From Rhodococcus sp. HNM0563 (GTDB taxonomy: Bacteria > Actinomycetota > Actinomycetes > Mycobacteriales > Mycobacteriaceae): a DNA stretch of 64,000 nt. How positions within the stretch are numbered: the stretch's first letter is position 1; every line of letters starts with the position of its first letter. Both the position numbers and the translations under genes were made by a program. A model generated the notes under the pieces. The model saw only the letters and a list, made by a program, of their open reading frames with translations, had not been told where the DNA came from and did not search any database. Below are positions 11,010-18,506 of this stretch, piece after piece. The stretch spans positions 1 through 64,000 of the forward strand of contig NZ_JAASAF010000013.1 in assembly GCF_012726195.1 (NCBI RefSeq), in the 5' to 3' direction.

Positions 11010-12178
11010 TACCGCTCCCTCGACCGCAGGATCCGTTCGAGCAGTTCCGAACCGGGCACAGCACCGTCGGCGTATGTCCACGCGGGCACCACCAGTACCC
11101 CCGCTACCGCGTCGCGTTCGAGCACCCCGATCTCGACGAGCCTCCTGGTGCCGTCGGGAGCACGGTGGACATGAAGGATCACCTGCACTGCTGCAGCAAG
11201 CTGACTGTGAAGGGCGGCACGATCGAGTCCGCCGAGGGCTGCGAGCGCTTCGAGCCGGGCGGGTACTTCGTCGGGCGAGTTCGCATGGACTGTTCCCGCG
11301 CCACCGTCGTGACCAGTGTTCAGCGCTGTCAGTAGATCGACCACCTCGGCGCCTCGCACCTCACCGACGACGATCCGGTCGGGCCGCATCCGCAATGCCT
11401 GACGCACGAGGTCGCGCACGGTGACTTCTCCTACGCCTTCGACGTTCGGCGCTCGGGCGACGAGACGAACCACATGAGGGTGATCGGGGACGAGTTCGGC
11501 CGCGTCCTCGACGCACACGATTCGCTCCGCGGGATCCACAGCGCCGAGGAGCGCCGCCAAGATCGTTGTTTTTCCTGCCCCCGTTCCCCCGACGACGAGG
11601 AAGGCGAGGCGCCCCGCCACGATCCGGCGGAGCAATCGGTGGGCTTCGGGGTGCACTGCCCCACGTTCGACCAACGCATCGAGCCCCTGCGTGGCCGGCC
11701 TCAGCACACGCAGCGACAGGCACGTGCCGCCCTGAGCGACGGGCGCAAGGACCGCGTGCAGACGGACGCCGAACTCGCCGTGCCCGGGCAGTCGGCCGTC
11801 GACCCACATTTGCGCGTCGTCGAGCCTGCGCCCGGCGAACAATGCGAGACGCTGCGCGAGCCGTCGGACGGCGGCCTCGTCCGGAAAGGTCACCGGCGTG
11901 AGGGTCAAGCCCCCACCACAGTCGACCCACACCCGGTCGGGTGCGGTGACCAGCACATCGGTCACGGTGGGGTCTGCAAGCAACGCTTCGAGTGGCCCTG
12001 CTCCGGTGAGCTCTGTCTGGAGGTGGCGCAGTGCGACAAGGAGGTCGGTGTCGCCGAGTACGCCGCTCGCCTCGGCACGCAGTGCAGACGCGACCCGTGC
12101 GGGCGACAGCTCTCCCGGTTCAGCCGCGAGCCGGTCGCGTACCCGGTCGAGCAGTTCGGCGTCCAGAACATTGTTCAT
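11009..12178 (-). CDS. tadA: TadA/CpaF-type secretion ATPase (Rv3659c-like)
   Basis: A 389-residue GspE/PilT-superfamily hexameric ATPase that powers assembly or secretion at the inner membrane. Walker A GGTGAGKTT is at 197-205. The Asp box (VCVEDAAEL) follows at about 221-229, Walker B-like RIVVGEVRG at 268-276, and the His box (LNTGHDGGAGTVHANS) at about 286-301. All key residues are intact, so the motor should be active. It overlaps the upstream CpaE-like gene (ATGA) and the downstream tadB (TAGTG). Confidence 0.92.
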   Translation of the reverse strand: MNNVLDAELLDRVRDRLAAEPGELSPARVASALRAEASGVLGDTDLLVALRHLQTELTGAGPLEALLADPTVTDVLVTAPDRVWVDCGGGLTLTPVTFPDEAAVRRLAQRLALFAGRRLDDAQMWVDGRLPGHGEFGVRLHAVLAPVAQGGTCLSLRVLRPATQGLDALVERGAVHPEAHRLLRRIVAGRLAFLVVGGTGAGKTTILAALLGAVDPAERIVCVEDAAELVPDHPHVVRLVARAPNVEGVGEVTVRDLVRQALRMRPDRIVVGEVRGAEVVDLLTALNTGHDGGAGTVHANSPDEVPARLEALAALGGLDRAALHSQLAAAVQVILHVHRAPDGTRRLVEIGVLERDAVAGVLVVPAWTYADGAVPGSELLERILRSRER

Positions 12179-13239
12179 GAGATCCGCCGCGCCCCGGTGT
12201 GACCGGACGAGTCGAGGACCTCGAGGGCAGCAACAACGAGCGGCGACCGCCGGCGTAGGGGCAGACCGCCACGTTCGAGTGCCTCTGCGAGTCCTGGCTG
12301 AGGACGCATCGCGGCCAGCAGCGGTAGTCCCACGACGGCTGCGACGTCGACGGCGCGCAGACCGCCGGGCGCTGGGCCACGCACCACGACTCCCGCAGTG
12401 GCGGCACGGCCGGCGAGCCAGTCGGCTGTCCGTGCGGCAGACAACGCGCTGCTCACCCGCGCCTGGGTGACGAGCACAGTGGTGTCGGCAGCAGCGATCG
12501 CGGCCTCGGCTACCTCGTCGAACGTACGGGCTACGTCACAGACCACAGTGGCGCCCGCGCGCCGTACTGCTTCGAGGACCGCGGTGAGTGGGGTCGCGCC
12601 GATGCGCTCGGCACCCCGGTCGCCTGCGAGCACGCCCACTCCCGATAGCCATTCGGGTACGGCGTCCCGCAGAGCGCGAGCAGAAACAGTGCCGGAGTCG
12701 ATGGTCAGTCCGGACCATCGGATGCCTGCGCGTTCTTCGAGGCCCGTGAGGGTATCGAGTCCCGCTCCGAAGGGGTCGGCGTCGACGAGGAGGACGCCGC
12801 CGGGGGCGCCCCTGGTGGCAGCCACCCATGCCAGCGCGGCGGAGAAGGTCGAGGCGCCTGCCCCGCCACAACCACCGAGCACTGCGAACACAGTGCCTCC
12901 GCCCGCCTCAGGCTCGGCCGCTGCACCGAGAACGGCGAGCAGTTCCACTTCGTCGTCGGGAAGACCCAGAACATGCTCGGCGCCGACCGTGGCTGCAGCC
13001 TGCCATTCATCCAGCCCGGGCGTGTCCGGGCAGACCAGCACGATCCCGGATCGGCGGGGCAACGCAGCGGCGCAGACGAGCGCTTCGTCGCGGTCGAGAA
13101 CGACCACACCCGCGTCCAGCCATGCGCGGCGCTGCGGCGGCGCCGCGGGTTCGGCCAGTTGCCGGTCTGCTGCCGCTGCGACGCGGCGCAGACTCGCCAG
13201 CAGAGTCGCGTCGCCGATCAGCGCGAGGACGTCGTTCAT
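12175..13239 (-). CDS. ssd: CpaE/MinD-like protein of the tad locus (Ssd, Rv3660c-like)
   Basis: A 354-residue protein. A receiver-like N-terminal domain (about 1-110) precedes a ParA/MinD-type P-loop domain. The expected nucleotide motif reads GGCGGAGAST (122-131), so both lysines of the deviant Walker A (KGGxGKST) are missing; canonical ATP hydrolysis is unlikely. M. tuberculosis Ssd (Rv3660c) has been described as a septum-site-determining protein linked to division arrest. In Tad loci CpaE homologues position the apparatus at a pole. First gene of the seven-gene minus-strand operon. The 6C RNA gene lies just upstream on the same strand and may read towards it, stopped by its own U-rich terminator. 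Confidence 0.85.
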   Translation of the reverse strand: MNDVLALIGDATLLASLRRVAAAADRQLAEPAAPPQRRAWLDAGVVVLDRDEALVCAAALPRRSGIVLVCPDTPGLDEWQAAATVGAEHVLGLPDDEVELLAVLGAAAEPEAGGGTVFAVLGGCGGAGASTFSAALAWVAATRGAPGGVLLVDADPFGAGLDTLTGLEERAGIRWSGLTIDSGTVSARALRDAVPEWLSGVGVLAGDRGAERIGATPLTAVLEAVRRAGATVVCDVARTFDEVAEAAIAAADTTVLVTQARVSSALSAARTADWLAGRAATAGVVVRGPAPGGLRAVDVAAVVGLPLLAAMRPQPGLAEALERGGLPLRRRSPLVVAALEVLDSSGHTGARRIS

Positions 13240-13394
13240 GCCGCACAGCGTGCGCCGCCGACGACCGCCGTGGAAGGCCGATTCACCAGTAACGCCGAAT
13301 CTGTGGATGAATCAGGCGCCTGTGGACAACTCGACGTGATGGGCTGCAACCGGGAACGGTGGGTCATCGGCTCCGAGAGAGAACCGGTCATGAC

Positions 13395-13489
13395 AAAAAA
13401 GACGACCCTCGCCAGGGGGGGGAGGAGGCGAGGGCCGTCAGAGTTCAGCCCCGGGGGGTCGGGCTGAACACTGCCTGGATATCCAGACT
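13395..13489 (-). ncRNA. 6C small RNA (B11-like)
   Basis: The minus strand encodes two adjacent stem-loops, each with a C-rich loop. Stem 1 is GTTCAGCCC / GGGCTGAAC with loop CCCCCC (13444-13467). Stem 2 is GACGGCCCTCGCC / GGCGAGGGTCGTC, with a loop containing eight consecutive C (13401-13438). A T6 run follows at once (13395-13400), forming an intrinsic terminator. Upstream are TAGTAT (-10, 13496-13501) and TTGCAA (-35, 13521-13526, 19-bp spacing). This is the 6C RNA architecture. In M. tuberculosis the 6C RNA (B11) lies in the same gap, between Rv3660c and Rv3661, on the same strand. The C-rich loops base-pair with G-rich regions of target mRNAs. The 5' end is estimated from the -10. Confidence 0.93.
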
Positions 13490-13526
13490 GACGCGATACT
13501 ACACCTTCCATACTCGGTGTTTGCAA
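13490..13526 (-). promoter_or_regulatory. 6C RNA promoter
   Basis: Minus-strand -35 TTGCAA (13521-13526) and -10 TAGTAT (13496-13501) are separated by 19 bp, placing the transcription start near 13489. The exact start base is inferred. Confidence 0.6.
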
Positions 13527-13584
13527 GTTCAAGCATCCGCGTGACGCGCCACATCCAGGCCCCGAAAGTGGCACCGAGGGCCCT

Positions 13585-14451
13585 ATGGTGGAGAACGTGA
13601 CAGACGCGACCGCGGATACCGCCGAGTCCGGTCGGATCGCTGCCTTCTTCGATCTCGACAAGACCGTCATCGCCAAATCGAGTATCCTCGCATTCACCCG
13701 CCCGTTCTTCGAGCACGGCCTCCTCAACCGCCGCGCGGTACTCGCGAGCAGTTACGCACAACTGCTCTTCGTGCTGTCCACCGTCGACCAGGAGCGCGTC
13801 GATCGGATGCGTGAGCACATTGCGCAGATGTGCAAGGGCTGGGACGTGGAACAGATCCGTTCGATCGTGAACGAGACACTCGACGAGATCGTGACGCCGT
13901 TGGTGTATGCCGAAGCCAAGGACCTGATCGCGGACCACCTGGCCCGCGGGCACGACGTGGTGATCGTGTCGGCGTCGGGCGAGGAGGTCGTCACGCCGAT
14001 CGCGCAGGCACTCGGTGCCTCCTACAGCGCCGCAAGCCGGATGCGCATCGTGGACGGGCGCTACGCCGGCGAACTCGAGTTCTACTGCTTCGGCGAGGCG
14101 AAGAGCACCGCAATACGTGAGCTTGCAGTGGAACACGGCTACGACCTGACACGTAGTTACGCGTACTCGGATTCGGCGACGGACGTGCCGATGCTGCAGG
14201 CCGTCGGCAAGCCTCGCGCGGTCAATCCCGACCGCGCATTGCGGCGAATCGCGAACGAAAATCGATGGCCCATATTGAATTTCACGCGACCGGTGCCCCT
14301 GTCGCGACGCGTGCGCCCGTCAGCGAAAGGACTGATCCGACTCGCTGCAGCGGGAGCGTCGGCGGCGTTGATCACCGGTGCCGCAGTCTACCTCGCCGGA
14401 CGCAGGCACGACCCCCGGCGACACCCCCGACCACTCCGACTCCCGAGCTGA
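13585..14451 (+). CDS. HAD-superfamily IB phosphatase (Rv3661-like, SerB family)
   Basis: A 288-residue haloacid-dehalogenase hydrolase. Motif I DLDKT (23-27, nucleophile Asp23, acid/base Asp25), motif II VSASGEE, motif III Lys near KST, and motif IV YSDSATDVPML are all present. The helical IB cap sits between motifs I and II. A C-terminal hydrophobic segment (about 253-272) with a basic tail suggests membrane attachment. The family includes SerB and CicA-like phosphatases; the substrate is not known. ATG 13585 is used, though GTG four codons later is possible. The gene sits between two small-RNA genes (6C and Ms1-like), as in mycobacteria. Confidence 0.85.
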   Translation: MVENVTDATADTAESGRIAAFFDLDKTVIAKSSILAFTRPFFEHGLLNRRAVLASSYAQLLFVLSTVDQERVDRMREHIAQMCKGWDVEQIRSIVNETLDEIVTPLVYAEAKDLIADHLARGHDVVIVSASGEEVVTPIAQALGASYSAASRMRIVDGRYAGELEFYCFGEAKSTAIRELAVEHGYDLTRSYAYSDSATDVPMLQAVGKPRAVNPDRALRRIANENRWPILNFTRPVPLSRRVRPSAKGLIRLAAAGASAALITGAAVYLAGRRHDPRRHPRPLRLPS

Positions 14452-14470
14452 ATCTTTCCGAGCCAGGGTC

Positions 14471-14500
14471 TTGCCGACGCCGAAAGTACGGGGTACAAAT
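14471..14500 (+). promoter_or_regulatory. Strong housekeeping-type promoter of the Ms1-like RNA
   Basis: TTGCCG (14471-14476) and TACAAA (14494-14499) are spaced by exactly 17 bp, close to the sigma-A consensus. They lie 20 bp past the HAD gene stop with no coding frame after them, as expected for a non-coding RNA. Confidence 0.65.
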
Positions 14501-14506
14501 GAGTTA

Positions 14507-14810
14507 CGGAAGCACGGGAGGCCAAGAGCGAATCGGAAGAGAAGATTCGATCTCCCGCCCGAGTTTCCCAGCACGGACACCGAGTACCCACGCGGAGCCG
14601 ATGCCACTATAAGGGCAGAAGCGTTGTGGGCCTGCGAGTTCCGAGTTCTCGAAGGCAAGACCTTCACACCCGTTGTGAAGAGCGAACCGCCGACACCCGG
14701 ATCATCGCCGAGGCCGTTGACACACAACCCACACCAGCACGCATGGTAACCCGGCAGGTCCGTGCTAGCGGGTGGCGCACCGATCACGATCGGCGAGCCA
14801 CCCGCTTTTA
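14507..14810 (+). ncRNA. Candidate Ms1 / MTS2823-type RNA
   Basis: A ~304-nt non-coding unit bounded by the promoter at 14471-14500 and a perfect terminator (14767-14806 + TTTT). Near the 5' end is a nested stem: CGGGAG/CTCCCG (14515-14520, 14552-14557) around CGAATC/GATTCG (14529-14534, 14544-14549). A second hairpin, CTTCACA/TGTGAAG, lies near 14667-14685. In M. tuberculosis the abundant ~300-nt RNA MTS2823 lies in the same gap, between Rv3661 and Rv3662c, on the same strand; its M. smegmatis homologue Ms1 binds RNA polymerase core lacking sigma. The assignment rests on synteny, size, promoter and terminator, not on sequence alignment. No reading frame here has a supported start. Confidence 0.75.
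14767..14810 (+). terminator. Intrinsic terminator of the Ms1-like RNA
   Basis: AGCGGGTGGC (14767-14776) pairs perfectly with GCCACCCGCT (14797-14806). An inner CGATC/GATCG stem lies in the loop and a short T-run follows (14806-14809). Confidence 0.8.
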
Positions 14811-14884
14811 CATCTCGTGGCCGAAAGCCGCAGCGCTGCAGCACGTTCAGAGCAGCGCAGCGCTTCGAACGGGTGCGGCGACTG

Positions 14885-15637
14885 TCACTTACCGCCGAAT
14901 GCCTCGGCAATCGACGTTGCTTCGCGAGCGCCGGCCTCGAGCGCACCACAGCAGAAGATGACCCAGCCGCCGACCCCCACTTCCGTGCCCTGAGCGAAGC
15001 CCGCGATCCCGTCGCGGTACGCCTGCGCTCGCCGCATCCACGTCACTTCGGGCACCCCGAGGTTGTGGGTGTCGAATCCGGACGCCACACACACCAGCCG
15101 CGACGCCGCGCGCGCCACGAGACCGTCGGCCACACCGAAGGGACTCAGTGAACAAAGTTCGCCGTGCACCACGGCGGCGAGGACCGGCGCTGGGACAGAA
15201 GTGCCTCCCGTGACCAATTGGGCGAGTGCGTCGAGCCGTTCCGCCACCCCGGGTTCCGGCCGAGGCCTGCCCAGCTGCTCCGGATCGTCCACCAGATCTG
15301 CCGCGGCGAGCAGGTGCAGGCGGGCGAGCGCCTGCAACGGAGCACGGCGCCAGGTGGACACTTGGATTGCGAGCGCGTCACCGTCGAGGGACTGCGCGAC
15401 GCGCAAAGCTCCCGACAGGACCGGATCGCCGGTTTCCCCGGGGGGCGGAAGCTCCGTAGATCCGCCGTCGATCGCTGCCGATGCTCGCGCGGCCCGTACC
15501 GAGGCTTCTGCCGCGGTGTTCGGCCAGCCGCGACGGTTCGTGCGGTGACGGTGGACCTCGGCGAGAGCGTCACGCGCGCGGTCTGCCGCGTCACGCACGC
15601 CGGGGAGATCGAGGATGGGCTGAAGCGGATCTGTCAC
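14885..15637 (-). CDS. Rv3662c-like protein with degenerate Fic fold
   Basis: A 250-residue conserved actinobacterial protein. Helical pattern and motifs resemble a Fic/Fido domain. Residues 53-61 (SAAIDGGST) look like the (S/T)xxxEG inhibitory-helix region. Residues 158-176 align with HxxFxxIHPFxDGNGRxxR but read H...LSPFGVADGLVAR, so the catalytic His is Ser165 and the Asn/Arg of the anion hole are changed. If the relation is right, it is not an AMP-transferase but a pseudoenzyme. This is my own pattern reading. No membrane span. It faces the Ms1-like RNA and is divergent from acs. Confidence 0.6.
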   Translation of the reverse strand: MTDPLQPILDLPGVRDAADRARDALAEVHRHRTNRRGWPNTAAEASVRAARASAAIDGGSTELPPPGETGDPVLSGALRVAQSLDGDALAIQVSTWRRAPLQALARLHLLAAADLVDDPEQLGRPRPEPGVAERLDALAQLVTGGTSVPAPVLAAVVHGELCSLSPFGVADGLVARAASRLVCVASGFDTHNLGVPEVTWMRRAQAYRDGIAGFAQGTEVGVGGWVIFCCGALEAGAREATSIAEAFGGK

Positions 15638-15767
15638 GGTCCCGAACGGTACCGGCGTGCGCTTCGAACATCACCCACGGCCCATCACCGGACACACCGA
15701 GACGCCACTCGTCGCGACCGCCGACCGCCCGTCGCTCGACAGCGACCGATCAGCGCATGTGAGCAGG

Positions 15768-15808
15768 TTGCAGCGTCGTGCAACGATGCGATTCGTGTCA
15801 CAGGTGAC
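15768..15808. promoter_or_regulatory. Two short inverted repeats upstream of acs
   Basis: TTGCA-N6-TGCAA (15768-15783) and GTCAC-AG-GTGAC (15797-15808) lie 57-97 bp before the acs start. They may be operators of acetate-responsive or cAMP regulators, but no specific protein can be assigned. Confidence 0.3.
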
Positions 15809-15864
15809 TACGCTCACTGACGTCCGAACTGTTTTGCCACGACCCGGAAAGAGGCCACCGCACC

Positions 15865-17796
15865 ATGACGAGCGCAGCCCAGGACCACGATCAGCAGGTG
15901 TTCCCGCCGAGTGCAGAGTTCGCCGCCACCGCCAACGCAGGTCCCGAGTTGCAGGCCGCTGCCGACGCCGACCGCCTGGCGTTCTGGGACACCCAGGCCC
16001 AACGGCTCGACTGGGCCACACCCTGGACGCAGGTGCTCGACTGGTCCGATGCTCCCGTCGCGAAATGGTTCGTCGAAGGCTCCCTCAACGTCGCCTACAA
16101 CTGCGTCGACCGCCACGTCGAAGCCGGCAACGGCGACCGCGTCGCGATCCACTTCGAGGGCGAACCCGGCGACTCGCGCTCACTGACCTACAACGACCTG
16201 CTCGCCGAGGTCTCGAAGGCCGCGAACACGTTCACCGACCTCGGTCTGACCACCGGCGATCGCGTCGCGATCTACATGCCGATGATCCCCGAAGCGATCA
16301 TCACGATGCTCGCCTGCGCCCGCCTCGGACTGACCCACTCCGTCGTCTTCGCCGGCTTCTCCGCCACCGCACTGCGCTCACGCATCGACGACGCCGAAGC
16401 CAAACTTCTCGTCACGGTCGACGGGCAATGGCGCCGCGGCCAGGCCGCTCCACTCAAGACCGCCGCCGACGAAGCCGTCGACGGAGCCGCGTCGATCCAG
16501 AACGTACTCGTGGTCAAGCGCACCGGGATCGACGTCGAGTGGACCGACGGCCGCGACCTCTGGTGGCACGAAACGGTCGAGAAGGCCTCCCCCGAACACA
16601 CGCCCGAGGCGTTCGACGCCGAACACCCCCTGTTCATCCTCTACACCTCCGGCACCACCGGGAAACCCAAGGGCATCGTCCACACCTCCGGCGGTTACCT
16701 CACCCAAGCGGCCTACACCCACCATTACGTGTTCGACCACAAGCCGGGCACGGACGTCTACTGGTGCACCGCCGACATCGGCTGGGTCACCGGACACTCC
16801 TACATCGTGTACGGGCCGCTGGCCAACGGCGCCACTCAGGTCGTCTACGAAGGCACCCCCAACTCCCCGAACGAGCACCGGCACTTCGAGATCATCGAGA
16901 AGTACGGCGTCTCGATCTACTACACCGCACCCACGCTGATCCGCACGTTCATGAAGTGGGGCCGCGAGATCCCCGACGCCCACGATTTGTCGTCGATCCG
17001 GCTGCTCGGCTCGGTCGGCGAGCCGATCAACCCGGAGGCGTGGCGCTGGTACCGCGAGGTCATCGGCGCAGGCAAGAGCCCGATCGTCGACACCTGGTGG
17101 CAGACCGAAACCGGTGCGATCATGATCTCCCCGTTGCCCGGTATCACCGCCACCAAGCCCGGCTCGGCGATGGCTCCGCTGCCCGGAATCTCCGCGAAGA
17201 TCGTCGACGACGAAGCCCACCCGCTCGGTGCGGGCGGCAACGGCTACCTGGTGCTCGATCAGCCGTGGCCGGCGATGCTCCGCGGCATCTGGGGCGACCC
17301 GCTGCGCTACCGCGAAACCTACTGGTCCCGGTACGAGGAGCAGGGCTGGTACTTCGCCGGCGACGGCGCCAAGTACGACGAAGACGGCGCCCTGTGGGTA
17401 CTCGGACGTGTCGACGACGTCATGAACGTCTCCGGGCACCGCATCTCCACGTCCGAAGTCGAATCCGCTCTGGTCAGCCACTCCGCTGTCGCGGAAGCCG
17501 CCGTCGTCGGCGCAGCCGACGACACCACCGGTCAGGGCATCGTCGCGTACGTGATCCTGCTCGAGCACGTCGAGAACACCGGCGATGCGCTCATCAAGGA
17601 ACTGCGCGATCACGTCGCCGTCGAGATCTCCCCGATCGCGAAGCCGCGGCAGATCACCGTCGTGCCCGAACTGCCCAAGACCCGTTCCGGCAAGATCATG
17701 CGACGCCTGCTCCGCGACGTCGCCGAGGGTCGTGAACTCGGCGACACCTCGACGCTGGTCGACCCGAAGGTCTTCGACGCGATCCGTAACAAGTAG
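15865..17796 (+). CDS. acs: Acetyl-CoA synthetase (AMP-forming)
   Basis: Converts acetate, ATP and CoA to acetyl-CoA, AMP and pyrophosphate in the cytoplasm. At 643 residues it is the normal Acs length. The P-loop TSGTTGKPKG is at 261-270, the A5 motif WWQTETG near 412-418, the hinge GRVDDV near 514, and the C-terminal PKTRSGKIMRR carries the catalytic and acetylatable Lys610. Orthologue of Rv3667. In M. tuberculosis the dppABCD operon precedes it; that operon is missing here. A terminator hairpin follows the stop. Confidence 0.96.
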   Translation: MTSAAQDHDQQVFPPSAEFAATANAGPELQAAADADRLAFWDTQAQRLDWATPWTQVLDWSDAPVAKWFVEGSLNVAYNCVDRHVEAGNGDRVAIHFEGEPGDSRSLTYNDLLAEVSKAANTFTDLGLTTGDRVAIYMPMIPEAIITMLACARLGLTHSVVFAGFSATALRSRIDDAEAKLLVTVDGQWRRGQAAPLKTAADEAVDGAASIQNVLVVKRTGIDVEWTDGRDLWWHETVEKASPEHTPEAFDAEHPLFILYTSGTTGKPKGIVHTSGGYLTQAAYTHHYVFDHKPGTDVYWCTADIGWVTGHSYIVYGPLANGATQVVYEGTPNSPNEHRHFEIIEKYGVSIYYTAPTLIRTFMKWGREIPDAHDLSSIRLLGSVGEPINPEAWRWYREVIGAGKSPIVDTWWQTETGAIMISPLPGITATKPGSAMAPLPGISAKIVDDEAHPLGAGGNGYLVLDQPWPAMLRGIWGDPLRYRETYWSRYEEQGWYFAGDGAKYDEDGALWVLGRVDDVMNVSGHRISTSEVESALVSHSAVAEAAVVGAADDTTGQGIVAYVILLEHVENTGDALIKELRDHVAVEISPIAKPRQITVVPELPKTRSGKIMRRLLRDVAEGRELGDTSTLVDPKVFDAIRNK

Positions 17797-17816
17797 TCCG
17801 ATAGAAGTAGTCCGAT
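17791..17816 (+). repeat. 12-bp direct repeat over the acs stop codon
   Basis: AAGTAGTCCGAT occurs at 17791-17802 and again at 17805-17816. The first copy contains the last Lys codon and the TAG stop of acs, so the gene end has been duplicated in place. Confidence 0.8.
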
Positions 17817-17818
17817 CC

Positions 17819-17860
17819 ACGCTGCGCCTTCCCGGCATCCGTCCCGGGAGGGCGCAGCGT
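17819..17860 (+). terminator. acs terminator hairpin
   Basis: ACGCTGCGCC (17819-17828) pairs perfectly with GGCGCAGCGT (17851-17860). The loop holds a second stem TCCCGG/CCGGGA. No U-run follows. Confidence 0.7.
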
Positions 17861-18005
17861 CATCAGGAGCGCAAAGAATCCGCGGAAATCACAAAAGCCA
17901 CCGCCTTGCTGTGCCACTCGTCGCCCCCTCACTGGGATCGGCGCTACTGTTACGGCGTGGGTGAGCCCACCGCAAGCAGAACGAACCAACCGAAGGGGTC
18001 GACTA

Positions 18006-18506
18006 GTGAGCGTCACGAACGGGAACCGGCCGGGAGACGGGGCGCCGAGCAGCATCTCGGGCATTCCGCTGACGGAGGTACACACCCCGACCTCGCGGGA
18101 CGCAAGCATCGGCGAACTCGTCCGTGACGCGACCGCGCAGGTGTCCACACTGTTCCGTGCCGAGGTCGAGCTCGCGAAGGCGGAGGTCACCGGCGAGGTC
18201 AAGAAGGGTCTGCAGGGCAGTCTGTTCTTCATCCTCGCCCTTGCCGTTCTCATTTTCAGCTCGTTCTTCTTCTTTTTCTTCCTCGCCGAACTGCTCGATG
18301 TCTGGGTTGCCCGCTGGCTCGCCTTCCTGATCGTCTTCCTACTGATGGTGGTCGTGACAGCGATCTTCGCGCTCATCGGTTACCTGAGGGTGCGCAAGCT
18401 ACGGGCGCCGAGCAAGACCATCGACTCACTCAAGCAGGCGAAGACGGTTCTGCCGATGTCCGGCGACGATGCCGAGGCGCAACGCCCGCACTACACAGCT
18501 CGTTGA
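18006..18506 (+). CDS. Phage-holin-family membrane protein (DUF1469, Rv3669-like)
   Basis: A 166-residue protein. A soluble amphipathic region (about 30-75, SIGELVRDATAQVSTLFRAEVELAKAE class) is followed by two membrane helices (about 76-97 and 107-130, the first with a run of Phe) and a basic cytoplasmic tail. This is the actinobacterial 'phage holin family / DUF1469' pattern; the name does not imply a phage role. GTG 18006 has GAAGGGG upstream and is preferred over the longer GTG start at 17961. It overlaps the epoxide-hydrolase-like gene by 4 bp (TTGA). Confidence 0.82.
   Translation: MSVTNGNRPGDGAPSSISGIPLTEVHTPTSRDASIGELVRDATAQVSTLFRAEVELAKAEVTGEVKKGLQGSLFFILALAVLIFSSFFFFFFLAELLDVWVARWLAFLIVFLLMVVVTAIFALIGYLRVRKLRAPSKTIDSLKQAKTVLPMSGDDAEAQRPHYTAR

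Noticed and set aside
13412-13422. Run of G residues as a possible sequencing error or frameshift
   Set aside because: On the minus strand it is the C-rich loop of the 6C RNA, flanked by a perfect stem, so it is functional.
14499-14612. Short frame (ATG 14499) inside the gap after the HAD gene as a gene
   Set aside because: The ATG overlaps the -10 element of the Ms1-like RNA, so it would lie upstream of the transcript start; no ribosome binding site.
16378-17838. Long minus-strand frame opposite acs (486 codons)
   Set aside because: It is antisense to a clear acetyl-CoA synthetase, has no recognisable domain and arises from the strong third-position GC bias.
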